Shown: positions 23,332-34,675, counted from the stretch's first letter. The stretch is DNA of 64,000 nucleotides from Asterias rubens (GCF_902459465.1 NC_047075.1:12269119-12333118), one strand, 5' to 3'. Numbers and translations: made by a program. Notes: generated by a model from the sequence alone, not told the origin.

Positions 23332-23358
23332 GGGGACATTGAGCGTAACCCTGGTCCA
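23332..23358 (+). other. 2A-like ribosome-skipping motif of LINE A
   Basis: Encodes GDIERNPGP, which fits the D-V/I-E-x-N-P-G-P consensus. Known: such sequences make the ribosome skip the Gly-Pro bond, releasing the upstream peptide. They are reported in echinoderm non-LTR retrotransposons. Confidence 0.8.
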
Positions 23359-23550
23359 AATACATAGCAGATTCATCAAAGAGACTATCGTTCACAGCAA
23401 TCTAAAATATCATATACTTCAGCTCAAGTTTTGGCTATTAGAACTACCTGCCCAAAACTACCCGTCTCTCAACACACTTGGTTCACCATTAAAAACCTGC
23501 AGACTAACTCAAAACCACCTACGCACAGGGGTACCCGAGCTGGTACTCGC

Positions 23551-23557
23551 AAGGCCA
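23551..23557. other. Target-site duplication AAGGCCA (left copy)
   Basis: AAGGCCA recurs at 27586-27592 and flanks LINE B. Confidence 0.85.
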
Positions 23558-24077
23558 TTGGATGGGAAGCGTCAAGTGAGTGAGCGCCTAACAGGCAGTA
23601 CCTCTCTGAGCTCCACAATTGTTAAGTTGTTACTACTTCACTTCTTGAGTAAAAGCTACATACACCATACCAGTTTGATAGATGTCAAGTTAGGACCACC
23701 CTAGACCATTTGGGTCAGTTTTGCTGGCTACTTTGGAAAATCTAAGGAGAACTAGTTTTTTCAGTTTGTTTTACTGACTGACCCACCATTACATGCATAT
23801 CCACCATGTATCCTGCATTGGGCTTGTGAGTTCACTCATCCAGACCATCTATTGTCTTCATGAATAGCTCTTGGACACAACAATGAAGTCAGTCAACCTG
23901 ATAGCCATTGTCCTTATAGTGTCTTCACTGGGAAGGAATGAACACCCCCATGTATTCAAGTGCAGCAGCAATGAATGTAATGTACAGAACCAGTTGAAAC
24001 CCAGAAAGTTCCTTGGAAATCGCATAGCATACTATGCCAATTCTACATCAACCTTCCAACTGCGAATCTTGTTATCT

Positions 24078-24104
24078 GGAGATGTTAGCTTGAACCCTGG
24101 ACCT
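24078..24104 (+). other. 2A-like motif variant of LINE B
   Basis: Encodes GDVSLNPGP. The NPGP core is kept; Ser replaces the usual Glu. Whether it still causes skipping cannot be judged from sequence. Confidence 0.65.
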
Positions 24105-26861
24105 AGGAGCTCTGACATTACTACTACTGGTGAGCATTACTATTCATGTGATACATATGCTGCAAGTGACTGTGGGATACACTCCCATCCACATGCTTAT
24201 GACAGAAATAAATTGCTTCAAATCAATCGTGAAAGCCAGTTTCTGACAACATGTCGGCTTCAGGATGAAGTTTGGAAAAACATTTGTTCTCTTGGGATCG
24301 CTCGGAAAAATCGAGTACACAGAGGCAAGAGAGGCGGGAGAAGGAAGCAGAGGCATATTCCAGTATGGACATCTGCTCGCCTGCCTGCCATCAACGTCAC
24401 GGGGCAGGGCATTAATTACAGCAATCTAAGGAGTATAACCAGACATAATACTAACATCCAGTCCGGTACAACAGTTCATCTATGGAATGCTCGTTCTCTG
24501 AGAAACAAAGCTTTAACGACATATGACTACATTCTTGAAAATGATATATATATCTTCGTTATCACCGAATCATGGCTCAAAGATGATGACCAGGTCATTA
24601 AAGGTGAATGTACCCCACCTGGATATACGTTTCTCAATAAACCACGTACAACCGGAAGTGGTGAAGGTATAGCAGTTATTTTCAAATCCGAGCTCAAACT
24701 CTGTGCCCGGGCTTTGGCAAATGACTTCAGAACATTTGAGTGTGTTCATGTTGTGAACAAGTCATCATCTTCTGCTCTACTAAATCTGGTTGTTGTCTAT
24801 CGTCCACCACCATCACCCGCTAATAGACTTCATGAGTGAATTTGATACCTTCTTAACTGATCTATATGTCATCCTAGGCAAACTACTTCTGTTAGGTGAT
24901 TTCAACTTTCATGTAGACAATCCTACCAAGACAGATGTGAATGGGTTTCTTCAGGCTATATCAGCAGCCAGCTTAGTCCAACATGTTACTGGGCCAACTC
25001 ATTCGCATGGACACACGCTTGATCTTGGTCTTCACAAGAGACTCTGAGTTTATAATCCAGAAATGCAGTGTCCGAGACATGCTCATGTCTGACCACTCGG
25101 TGGTGAGTCTGGAATTGACTATTGCTGCTAACCAACGTGAGAGGACAACGAGAACCTTGCGTAATTATCGTTCAATTGACAGGGACAGATTCACAGATTC
25201 TCTTCAACAGTCCACTCAACAGTTTTCACAACATGGAGACGCTGAGTCTGGTTTTGAATGGTATAATGATACGTTAAGAGGTCTTCTTGATTCTTTTGCC
25301 CCAGTGACTGTAAAAACCTGTGCATCTCGCTAGACGGAGAAAGCGCAGAGCCAAAAGGAAGTGGCGGAAAAGTGATTCCGCATTAGACCGTTATAACTAC
25401 CTCATTGAAAAACGTGAAACATCAAATCTGATTTGCCGTACAAAGATATGTTATTTTCGAAGAGTGTTGTCTACTTCTGATACCAAAAAAGTCTACAAAA
25501 CTCTAGACCACCTTTTGAACCGAAAGGCCTTGTGTCTTCCTTTCCACGACTGTGCTGAAACCCTGTGCAACCAGTTCTCTATACATTCTTCGTCAACAAG
25601 ATTGAGAAGATTCAACGAAGTCTGGGGAATATCTCCTCAAGCTCTGAACGCTCCTTTGAATCCAGACCACTTTCATCTCCACCTATGGTCTGCTTCGATC
25701 GAACAACTAAAGATGAGATACTGAAAAACATCAAGGCATTAGCGACTAAGTCATGCAGCCTGGACCCTATTCCTACATGGTTCTTAAAGGAAAACACCCA
25801 AGACCTTCTTCCCATCATAACTGAGGTAGTCAACTCGTCCCTCTCATCTGGAAGCCTCCCATCGACGGCAAGGACTGCGGTCATTCGACCGCTTCTCAAA
25901 AAGCCATCACTCGACAGAAACTGTCTCTCCAACTACAGACCAGTTGCCAATCTGAGCTTTCTTGGAAAGATTATTGAGAATGTCGTCGATTAATGGATCA
26001 CATGACTGAAAACGACCTGTATGAGCAATACCAATCAGCGTACAGACCTCTCCACAGCACCGAAACCGCTCTTGTGAAGGTGAAAAACGACATAATGTTT
26101 GCTTTTGATAAAGGCCATGCTGTATTGCTGTTATCACTCGATCTTTCGGCAGCATTTGATACCATCGACCGGCAAATCTTGATCTCTCGTATGTCAAGTA
26201 GGATAGGAGTCGATGGCATTGCACTCCAGTGGTTCAAATCCTACATTGAAGACTGGACCACCAAAGTAGAAATAAATGGAAAGTCATCCCAACCCAGCAG
26301 GAGTTCGATAGGCCTTCCACAAGGATTTGTTTTCGGGCCAATCGGCTACACCATCTACACTCTACCTGTCAGAGACATCGCTCGTCAGCATAATATATTC
26401 TACCACACTGATGCTGATGACATACAACTCTACATAACATTTGATCCTAAGAAGGCTTTCAGCCTAGATGAAGCACTAAAGTCACTTTCTTCTTGTGTGG
26501 TAGATATCAACACTTGGATGACACATAACAGACTGAAACTGAATGAAGAAAAGACTGAATTTCTTGTAATTGGTTCTGTTCATAGCCTTTGTTGCCTTGG
26601 AAATGTTACTCTCAATGTAGGTTCCACAGTTATTGTACCTTCTAAATCAGCCAGGAACCTTGGTGCTTACTTTGATTGTAATTAAAAAACATATCTCAAA
26701 TCAGGAAGTATATAACTCAAGATATCTGTCATTGTGCTGTACGCTGTCATATTTTGTCCAGATTAGACTATTGCAACTGCCTTTTAACATCTGTTCCCCA
26801 GGCATACCTGAAGCAGCTGCAAAGTTTACAGAACTGGGCAGCTCTCATTATCTTTAAGCTA

Positions 26862-27067
26862 CAATCCCGGCCATATCTCGTTGGGCCCCCCTGCCCCCTT
26901 TCAATGTTGGTTCCAATTGCTGATTGTGTTCTGAGTTGTGTTCTGAGTTACAGTCAACATTGAGCTGGGGGCGGGGGACAAATGTTTTGAATGTGAATGG
27001 GAAGTGCACAGGGAATCGTTGTATACAACGTTAGGAAAGGGTGGCCCAAGCATTTTGGCCGGGATTG
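26862..27067. mobile_element. 206-bp TA-flanked MITE (Tc1/mariner-like) inside LINE B
   Basis: Terminal inverted repeats CAATCCCGGCCA / TGGCCGGGATTG are flanked by TA (26860-26861 and 27068-27069). Inside, a second imperfect inverted pair (GGGCCCCCCTGCCCCCTTTC around 26883 and TGAGCTGGGGGCGGGGGACA around 26961) and a doubled GTGTTCTGAGTT are seen. Removing the element plus one TA restores the RT frame (…LIIFKLERRHDSSPLL…). No coding capacity. Confidence 0.9.
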
Positions 27068-30000
27068 TAGAACGTCGTCATGACTCCAGTCCTCTCCTTA
27101 AATCTCTCCATTGGCTTCCCGTAAAAGAAAGAATTCTCTTTAAAGTACTTTTGTTTGTTTTTAAAGCCTTCCATGACCAGACGCCATTTTATATCAAGGA
27201 TTGCTTTACTTTTCATAACCCATCTCACCCTAATCTTCGCTCTTCTCGAGACCCATTTTTGCTTACCATTCCTAGGACCCGTAGCAAATTTGGCGATCTC
27301 ACACTCACTGTTACTGCATCCACAGAATGGAACAACATCCCTTATTTCATTAAAGCCGCTAAATCCACTGACCAATTCAAAAAACTTCTGAAAACACATC
27401 TCTTCCCTGTTTAGGCTTTTCTCTTTTTCTCATGCTTGTCAAACATTGTGTATGTAGCTTTTTCGATAAGTTTTTGTAATTGTTTAATTGTGCTTTTATT
27501 TTTCAGTTTTTGTAAGCGCTGTGATATAGTTTTCTATGGGGAGCGTTTCTAAATACCTGTTATTATTATTATTATTATTATTATAAAGGCCAAACATCGT
27601 CTGAATCACGAATCAACTGACTCGGACCACACATCCACTGACTCAACTCCAGTTACTCCTCCTGCCGATCATCCAATAAACGAAACAACTCAGCTTGGTT
27701 TAGTAAATTGCCAATCTGCTTGCAACAAGACTGAGCTCATCAAAGACCATATAAGTGATTATAAGCTTGATATAATGGCTTTAACGGAAACTTGGTTTCG
27801 TTCGGACCAAGATACACACCCATGACGTCACTCCCAAAGGGTTTCAACTAGTGCACACCCCCAGAATAGGGCGAAGAGGAGGTGGTGTTGCAATTCTCTA
27901 TAAATCAACTCTCTCAGCGTCCGTTGCCATGCCAGCCACTCAGCCTTCTTCCTTTGAATCCATTCAAGCAGATTTCATCCACCACAATAATGCCAAACAC
28001 TTCCGTATCATTGTTCTATATCGTCCACCACCTTCCAAAAAAGCTAACTTTCCACTCAGCACGTTTATTGATGAGTTTACTGATCTGCTGGACAGCCAGG
28101 CACTGTTCCTCGGGAATCTCATCATTCTCGGCGATTTTAACGTGAACTGGGGTGATAACTCCACTGCCCACAGTCGACTCGGTGATCTCCTAATGCAGCA
28201 CGACATGCAACAACTAGTCAACACCGGAACTCACACGTCTGGTCACGTAATAGATCTTGTGATCACCCGACATCCTCATTCCCTCATACTATCCACCACA
28301 ACAGCAAACTTCATTTCGGACCACTGCGCTATCCACTGCCAGCTTGATTTGGAGAAACCCAAATACATAAGGGGTCAGGTTACCTATCGCAAAATAAAGA
28401 CAATAGACCAGGTGAAATTTAAACAGGACATCATCGCATCTTCCCTCTTCAGCAACCCAGTCGACCCCCTCATCAATCAGTACAACAACGTTCTCAGAGT
28501 ACTGCTCGACACCCACGCTCCAACCAAGACCTGTTCCATCATTGTTAAACCTATGGTTCCTTGGTACAACGAAGACATTGCTTTAGCTAAACGCAGGCGT
28601 CGACAACTCGAACGACGTTGGCGCTTAACGAGCCTCCAGGTTGACCGTGAAATCTACAAAGCTCAGCGAGAACTGGTTAAAGTTAAATTCAACAACCACA
28701 AGGCCAACTACTACTCCGACAAAATACGTGACTGGAGGCGACCAAAAAGCCCATTTCCAAGTCATCAACCAGCTCGTGAACAGGCAAACCACTCCTGTTT
28801 TCCCATCATTCCCAAAAGCCACAGCAATGGTTGACAGCTTTTCTGATTTTTTCAGAGAAAAGATCATCAAAATCAGAGACAACATTTCCCTACACACTGA
28901 ACCCTATGCTGACCCCCACGTTGAAGAGTGTGAGTTCCACCAAGTTCCCCTCACAGCATTTACCATCGCCTCAAATCAAGAAGTCACTAAGATAATCAAG
29001 AGCTCCCCCATGAAGACCTTTGCTCTAGATCCAATTCCATCAGCCATGGTGAAAGAACACATCGATGTGTTGGTTAAGCCCATAGCGGCAATAATCAACA
29101 GATCTCTTACCTCAGGTCACTTCCAAGATTGCTTGAAGAAGGCTCTCATTACTCAAGTTTTGAAGAAACAGTCTCTCGACAAAAATAATTTAAATAATTT
29201 TCGTCCAATTTATAACTTATCATTTGTGTCGAAGGTTGCTGAAAAGGTAGTAGTCGCCAGATTTAATGCCCACCTCACGGAGTATGGCTTGCGTGATGAC
29301 TTCCAATCCGCTTACACTAGTTTCCATAGTGTAGAAACAGCTTTGTTGAAAGTCCATAATGACATCATGATTGCCATTGACAACAAACGGGCGGTTCTAC
29401 TGGTGCTACTCGACCTTTCAGCAGCCTTCGACACAGAAGACCACAACATCCTTCTGCATAGATTACATTTTCAATTTGGGGTTCAGGAAACTGCCATCAA
29501 CTGGTTCAAGTCATATTTGCATAATCGTACTCAGTCTTCTCACATTTCAGGGAATCTATAAAAAAACTCTGATCTAATATATGGTGTGCCACAAGGACCT
29601 CTTCTTTTCACCTTGTACATTTCACCCCTTGGCCGCATTGCCCGACACCATGGTCTCCACCCCATTTCTACGCAGACGACACACAGCTTTACGCAACATT
29701 TTCTCACAATTCACGCAACGTTGATATTCACACACTCCACATCCTTGAAACATGCCTGGACAGTATAAGCAGGTGGATGACAGCCAATTTACTCCAGCTT
29801 AACGCTCATAAAACTCAGTTTCTCATCATACGCTCACCACACCTCAGACAGGAAGTCAACATCTCTCACAAACGCATTGGTAATGCCCTGGTCGCTGCTT
29901 GCTCTGATGCGCGTAACCTTGGTGTTACTTTTGACAAGTTTATGAACCTTGACCGACATTACATCAGTCTGCAAATCTTCTTAGGCGCATCTACGACGCA

Positions 30001-30665
30001 TAGCTGCAACCAGGGCATCACTTTCTCTGCATACAGCTGAACAACTCATTCATGCATTCATCTCATCAAGACTGGACTTTTGCATCAGTCTACTTACAGG
30101 ACTACCTCAGAAATCACTAAACCGTCTTCAAAAAGTCCAAACTGCTTCTGCCCGCTTACTCACCAGAACCAAATCTTCCGATCACATAACACCCATTTTA
30201 TATAATCTCCACTGGCTTCCTGTTAAACATAGAATACAATTCAAAATCTTGCTTCTCACATTCAAGGCCCTCCATGGGTTAGCACCTTGCTACATTACAC
30301 ATCTTTTACAACGTAACATCAGACCAGGCCTTAGATCATCATCATCATCACACATACTCTATGTTCCCAAAACTCGTCTTGCAAGTTACGGAGACCGTGC
30401 ATTTTCCAGCTGCGCACCACACGTCTGGAATTCCTTGCCAGACGAGCTGAGGGACACACCTGATCTTTCTACTTTCAAACACAACCTCAAGTCTCATCTG
30501 TTTAATTTGTCAGCTGACTAGCTTCCAGCGCCTTTGAATGGATCTATTCCAGATACTGCGCGCCTTATAAATTTTATGTTATTATTATTAGAAGAATACA
30601 GTTGAAAATCAACAGTCGGGAAACGACGTGCAGCCGGCTCAGAGGCTCGAGGGACGGCTGATGAC

Positions 30666-31121
30666 ATGGGACGAGGGTCGAGATACCAAGACGCACGCCC
30701 AGTAGTCACGGAGCACACCGAGACAACTACAGGTTTTCCAAAATTGAGCGCCAAAGAAGGCATGTATGTTCCTGCAATGGTCCGGGGGCAACATGCTAAA
30801 CTGCTCGTTGACACGGGAGCAACCAACACGTTTCTGTCATCTACATTATATTACAAGATTTCATCGGAGCAAAGGCAGCGCCTGACAACGGATGGAACAC
30901 ACATTAAAAATGCAGATGGGACAGTAATAGCAACACTAGGTAGCGCCTGGATGGAGGTGCAGGTGGGAAAGACTACACATGCAGTTTATGTGACTTTTGG
31001 AACTTTGCCGAAAATGGATGGCATCCTGGGCATGGACTTTTTGCTACCGAATTGCGGAGCACTCAACTTAAAACACTGTCAACACGACAGGTGCATAATC
31101 TACTTGGGGGTGGGCAGATAG
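30666..31121 (+). CDS. Retropepsin (aspartic protease) of the Gypsy-type element
   Basis: Cleaves the Gag-Pol precursor. The active site is LLVDTGATNTFLS at residues 47-59; the second signature, GILGMDFLLPNCGALNL, lies near residue 115, as in Gypsy proteases. The start is uncertain because the frame should be continuous with Gag-Pol upstream (the LINE A site at 30590). After GALNL the frame is lost, and RT begins in another frame at about 31118. Confidence 0.8.
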   Translation: MGRGSRYQDARPVVTEHTETTTGFPKLSAKEGMYVPAMVRGQHAKLLVDTGATNTFLSSTLYYKISSEQRQRLTTDGTHIKNADGTVIATLGSAWMEVQVGKTTHAVYVTFGTLPKMDGILGMDFLLPNCGALNLKHCQHDRCIIYLGVGR

Positions 31122-31200
31122 AACCATCAGACAGCCCATGGTCAACAAGAAAGACGGGACGAAAAGGTTCTGTATTGACTTTCGCCGCCTGAACTCTTTT
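31118..31200 (+). pseudogene. Remnant of reverse transcriptase N-terminus
   Basis: Reads, across frames, IEPSDSPWS, NKKDGTKRFCIDFRRLN, the N-terminal fingers of Gypsy RT. A few residues after PWS are missing. It jumps from RRLN to the RNase H start DYILDTDASN at about 31203, so the palm with the catalytic aspartates, some 300 residues, is deleted. Confidence 0.75.
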
Positions 31201-31202
31201 TA

Positions 31203-32589
31203 GATTACATCCTCGACACTGATGCAAGCAATGTGGGGATAGGCGCTATGCTCTCGCAGTTGGTGGACGGGCAGGAAAGAGTTATCGCCTAAAGGAGCAG
31301 AGCCCTGAGCAAACCTGAAAACTGAAGGAGTTACTAGCAATTGTGGTATTTTTGAAGCGATATCGACCCTATATTTATGGCAGAAGATCACAGTACTGAC
31401 TGATCACGGTGCACTCCGCTGGCTGCTTAACTTTCGAGATCCATTGGGCCAGATAGCGCGTTGGATACAGACGCTGAGCGAGTATGATTATACCATAATT
31501 CAAAGAGCAGGTCGTTCCTATGGGAATGCTGATGGTCTTTCCCGCCGTCCGTGTACACAGTGTGGAATGACTGACAAAGACGAAATGACAAACACCTGCA
31601 CAGGCGATATGAACAAGGGAGCCAAGACAACTCCTACGGAAGGGCCCGCTGTTCGAATAGTGACGATAGAGCCAACCGTGACGCATGAGTCATGGAGACA
31701 AGAGCAGAATGACAACCACTCAATGGGTTGGATTCTAAAGGCAAAGATTGCCGGTACAGCAAGGCCAGCGTGGTCGGAAATGTTATCGAGTTCACCTTCT
31801 TTGAGGTTGTACTGGTTAGTGTGGGACCAGTTAGAGATAAGGGGAGGACTTTTGTGTATGAGATGGGAGTCCGATGATGGCCTGCGAATAACGTATCAGG
31901 TCCTTGTGCCAAAACCACGCCGAGAGGAGGTAGTTGGTGAATTACATGGAGGACAGACTGGAGGGCACCTAGGTCAGAAGAAAACCCTAGCTAAGGTGCA
32001 GCAGAGATTTTACTGGTCTGGTGTGAATGCAGGTGTGAGGTCCTTTGTCAGACAGTGTGACACCTGCGCCTCAAAGAAATCGCCTACTAAACGCAGAAGG
32101 GCTCCGCTGCAGCAGAATGTTGTAGGTGCACCAATGCGACGGATGGCATTGGATATCCTTGGGCCCCTCCCAGAGACAGAGCGAGGAAATAAGTATGTGT
32201 TAGTTGTAGGCGACTATTTCAGCAAATGGATAGAGGCGTACCCAGTACCGGACGAGAAGGCGGAGACGGTAGCTCAAAAGTTGGTTATGGAATATGTGTG
32301 TAGATTTGGGGTCCCCGTTGAGCTACATTCAGATCAAGGGCGGAATTTTGAATCCCAGGTGTTTGGAGAGATGTGTAAGGTGTTAGGGATCAATAAGACT
32401 CGTACAACGCCTTACAACCCGAAATCCAACGGGATGATAGAACGTTTTAACAGGACATTGATCGGGATGGTTGCTGTGATGATAGAACCCCATAAGCGCC
32501 AGCATGATTGGGATAAAAAGGTTGCACTTCAACATTCGCCTACCGAACAACGCCACATGAGTCTACGGGTGAGACACCCAACATGCTGA
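31203..32589 (+). pseudogene. RNase H and integrase of the Gypsy-type element, frameshifted
   Basis: RNase H: DYILDTDASNVGIGAMLSQL, then ELLAIVVFLKRYRPYIYG with stops and frame changes, then LTDHGALRWLLNFRDPLGQ and GNADGLSRRPC, in the frame open from 31444. Integrase: zinc-binding H-x3-H...C-x2-C (ELHGGQTGGHLGQKKTL ... CDTCASKK); catalytic core with D (MALDILGPL), D (ELHSDQGRNFESQ) and E (NGMIERFNRTL), the D,D-35-E triad. A frameshift at about 32570 ends the reading with stop 32587-32589 and the protein continues in the next entry. Confidence 0.85.
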
Positions 32590-33251
32590 TGCTAGGGAGA
32601 GAGGTGTTCCTACCACTAGATTTAATGACGAGATTAGATGCAGATGATGAGGAGGACGATATCAAAAGCGACTACGTCTACCGGTTGAGGGAAGGCATTC
32701 GTTTTGCTCACGATCGAGCCAGGGAGCATTTGAAACAAAGTGCAAGGAGACAAAAGAAATATTATAATCAAAAGACAAGCCCAACAACGTTGGAGACAGG
32801 GCAGTTTATTTAGTTGCATAATCCAACGAAGAAGAAGGGACTGTCGCCTAAACTACAGCGAAGGTGGGAAGGCCCGTATCTTATCCTGAAAAAGCTGTCT
32901 GAAGTCACCTTCAGAATTTAGAAAGAGCCAAGGGGCAAGAAGAAGGTTGTGCATTTTGACCGGCTAAAGCCTTATGTGGGACGAGAGCTAGTTGGTTGGG
33001 AAAGTTTGGAACTACCTGTGACACCTGTCCAAAGGCGTCAGGAAGAGCCACTGGTGGAGGAGGGAGTTATCGGTGGGGTAGAGGAAAACCACGAGGACAG
33101 TGTAGTTTCGGCAACGCCGGGACCGATGGAATGGGTGCAGGAGAATACAGAGACTGTAGAAGACCAAGAGAAACGCCTCCACCTATGCAGGGGAGAAGGA
33201 ACCCACCTAGGCATCGCCGTAGGCCTCAACGTTATCTATAACTTTGAGTAG
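32583..33251 (+). pseudogene. Integrase C-terminal region (GPY/F-type) of the Gypsy-type element
   Basis: Continues from NMLMLGREVFLPLDLMTR, through a helical RLREGIRFAHDRAREHLKQS region, with an in-frame stop at 32811-32813. It then has KLQRRWEGPYLILKKLSEVT (the GPY motif that binds DNA), another stop, and VVHFDRLKPYVGRE. It ends with an acidic tail (EEPLVEEGVIGGVEENHEDS). Confidence 0.75.
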
Positions 33252-33403
33252 AGGGCAGGGAAACCCGGGGAAGTCCAACCACTGAGGCGTTGTGTGTGAG
33301 GAGAGTGATAGAGTTGGGGTGAATACACCTTATATATTATTGAAGTTAGCAGTTATAAAGTGAGAACTTACACGGAATTCTTTGTGTGTGTTTTGACAGT
33401 GAG

Positions 33404-33704
33404 TCATGGGGAAGGAGACACCAGTGAAAGTGGTACCGAATGACCTGCACTGGGAGGACACCTGTGTAGGCTGGTCCGAGTGAATGACGAGCAGCCAGGG
33501 GCGCCACTGGCATATGGCGAAATAGCGGATGCCATGGTGGGGAACGTACAGAGCGTCACCGAAACAACCACGCGTGAAGTTTTCAGCGAGGGGAGGAAAA
33601 TCACCAAGGATAAGACCAAGCGAGTCTTCGGTTGCGCCTTCGAGGCGGGAGTGGCGATGTACAAGCTTTTTGGCACCTTGACAGGACTGTTTAAGTGTTT
33701 TTGA
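33404..33704 (+). CDS. Small hypothetical ORF(s) downstream of pol in the Gypsy-type element
   Basis: A 25-codon ATG frame (MGKETPVKVVPNDLHWEDTC...) stops at about 33481. An overlapping frame from 33480 begins VNDEQPGAPLAYGEIADAM and ends in a hydrophobic AMYKLFGTLTGLFKCF. One indel would join the two into a protein of about 100 residues. It sits where some Gypsy elements carry a third ORF. It does not look like an envelope protein, and the function is unknown. Confidence 0.35.
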
Positions 33705-34020
33705 GTTTTACCGTCTAGGGCCTACTTTGCGGAAGGCGTTGTTGTTTATAAAGACAGATACCAGGATGAAGGTTCACCTTTTTCGAGATGAAAACATATA
33801 TTTATTGTTTTATACAGAGTTTTATATAAAGTTTAGGTAAGAACCATTTCCATTGTATAAGAAGAGAGAAATGTATTTTGTGCTTAAAGGCCTATTTGGG
33901 TCAGTTTTGTTTTTGGTTAAGACACCTAGCAGACTCTAGGACGCCTTTTACTTAGCAATATTCCTTAAAGTTTTGTCAGCTTTTTGGTCAAGGGGACTGA
34001 CCAAGCTTGAGGTGCGGCTG
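33705..34020 (+). other. 3' non-coding interior of the Gypsy-type element
   Basis: No coding seen. GGTCAAGGGGACTGACC (about 33987-34003) is an imperfect dyad close to the 3' LTR. A clean polypurine tract next to the LTR was not found. Confidence 0.4.
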
Positions 34021-34671
34021 TGTAGCGGAATATGCACTGCGTGCTGGAGGGAATTTCCCTTTTGCTTGGCGCTGGTGCGCGGGCTGCGGTCCGTGCATCA
34101 GATAGCGTTGCGGGTACCCCGCGCGGGTATATAAGCGCGTCGCATGTGCTCATTCGGCCTGTCTCTCCCCGCTGTTCATTTAGTGTCACTGCTTCTATCG
34201 CTGTTGTTTCTGCTGCCGGCTTGTGTTACTGCTCGGGGCTGTTCTGTTTAGTTGTCCGGGAGCAAGTAATAGACCAAATTGTGGCATTGGAAGCGCCGTC
34301 GGACTAGGGTAAGTAGCTGCTCCTCGTAAATTAAATCAGTCCCGATGTCCATTCATAATTAGTTACTAAATTCTAGTGATTCTATAGATTGCCTCTCATT
34401 TAACAACCAATCAGCCTCAGCACCTAATCAGGAACTGTAATCAATGCCAGTAATTATTCAATAAACCAGCCCAATTCCGAATATTAATCAGTGTCAAGTG
34501 TGAACTAATGGGAGCCTCAGCCCTGTGTGTGTGTGTGTGTGTGATTAAGCTAGGCGCCTGGGGGTAGATTTCACCCGAAACGAGTCCGCCCCACCGGTCT
34601 CTGTGGTAACCGCTCATCCAGAGGCCGAAGTCCCGAGGTACCCGGCGAGATACCGGGGTGAATCCGCTACA
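34021..34671 (+). repeat. 3' LTR of the Gypsy-type element
   Basis: TGTAGCGG...CCGCTACA, matching 21047-21703, with TATATAA at 34128-34134. ATAT follows at 34672-34675. Confidence 0.9.
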
Positions 34672-34675
34672 ATAT

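Larger units (their letters stand above)
23883..27414 (+). pseudogene. LINE B polyprotein: leader-2A-endonuclease-RT, frameshifted
   Basis: Starts MKSVNLIAIVLIVSSLG, a signal-like leader; GDVSLNPGP at 24078-24104 is a 2A variant with Ser for Glu. A basic linker (VHRGKRGGRRKQRH) precedes the endonuclease: LWNARSLRNKAL, ITESWLKDD, VVYRPPP, a frame change near 24830, LLLGDFNFHV, HTLDLGL, a frame change, SDHSVVSLEL. RT: LDPIPTWFLKE, VIRPLLKKPSLDR, NYRPVANLSFLGK, HSTETALVKVKN, SLDLSAAFDTID, then TDADDIQLY where YADD is expected, so the catalytic tyrosine is replaced by Asp (26410-26412). After the MITE: RRHDSSPLLKSLHWLPVKER to KTHLFPV, stop at 27412-27414. Inactive by several lesions. Confidence 0.85.
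23558..27585 (+). mobile_element. LINE B (CR1-like, 2A-bearing), apparently full length
   Basis: 4028 bp with a 7-bp target duplication, a ~325-bp 5' UTR, one long coding region and an (ATT)n tail at about 27560-27583. The layout parallels LINE A (leader, 2A, basic linker, endonuclease, RT), but the sequence is clearly different. A 206-bp MITE interrupts it at 26862-27067. Confidence 0.9.
23122..30521 (+). pseudogene. LINE A polyprotein: leader-2A-endonuclease-RT, split and frameshifted
   Basis: MKLKCLLLLVLVSQLFTYIL (from 23122; an upstream in-frame ATG is at 23089) looks like a signal peptide. GDIERNPGP (23332-23358) is a full 2A motif. A TAG follows two codons later (23365-23367), then the same frame continues YTSAQVLAIRTTCPKL and PPTHRGTRAGTRKA up to 23550 and resumes after LINE B with KAKHRLNHESTDSD. 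Endonuclease: VNCQSACNKTELI, ALTETWF, a frame change near 27825, GRRGGGVAILYK, VLYRPPP, ILGDFNVNW, SDHCAIHC. RT (28641 on): LDPIP, NNFRPIYNLSF, DLSAAFDTEDH, VPQGPLLF, catalytic YADD in a shifted frame (29669-29680), and the C-terminal KSHLFNLSAD. At least four frame changes. Predicted inactive. Confidence 0.85.
22806..30589 (+). mobile_element. LINE A (CR1-like, 2A-bearing), interrupted by LINE B
   Basis: It occupies 22806-23550 and 27586-30589, about 3.75 kb without LINE B. It has a 5' UTR, a hydrophobic leader with 2A motif, APE-type endonuclease, RT, and a tail ATTATTATTA. AGAAGA flanks it. The frame across the LINE B site closes exactly (see the coding entry), which proves that the two parts belong together. 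Confidence 0.9.
21047..34671 (+). mobile_element. Gypsy-type LTR retrotransposon, near-intact ends, interrupted by a LINE
   Basis: LTRs of 657 and 651 bp (21047-21703, 34021-34671) begin TGTAGCGG, end CTACA, and are flanked by ATAT. A tRNA-Leu-type primer site follows the 5' LTR. Then gag, protease, a trace of RT, RNase H, integrase and the GPY-type C-terminus, in the Gypsy order (integrase last). Most of RT is deleted and a LINE sits after the gag zinc knuckle. The LTRs differ by a few percent by eye, so the insertion is not brand new. Unnested length is about 5.8 kb. Confidence 0.9.

Noticed and set aside
30518..30829. 103-codon minus-strand ORF
   Set aside because: Spans the LINE A tail and the Gypsy protease on the opposite strand; a shadow.
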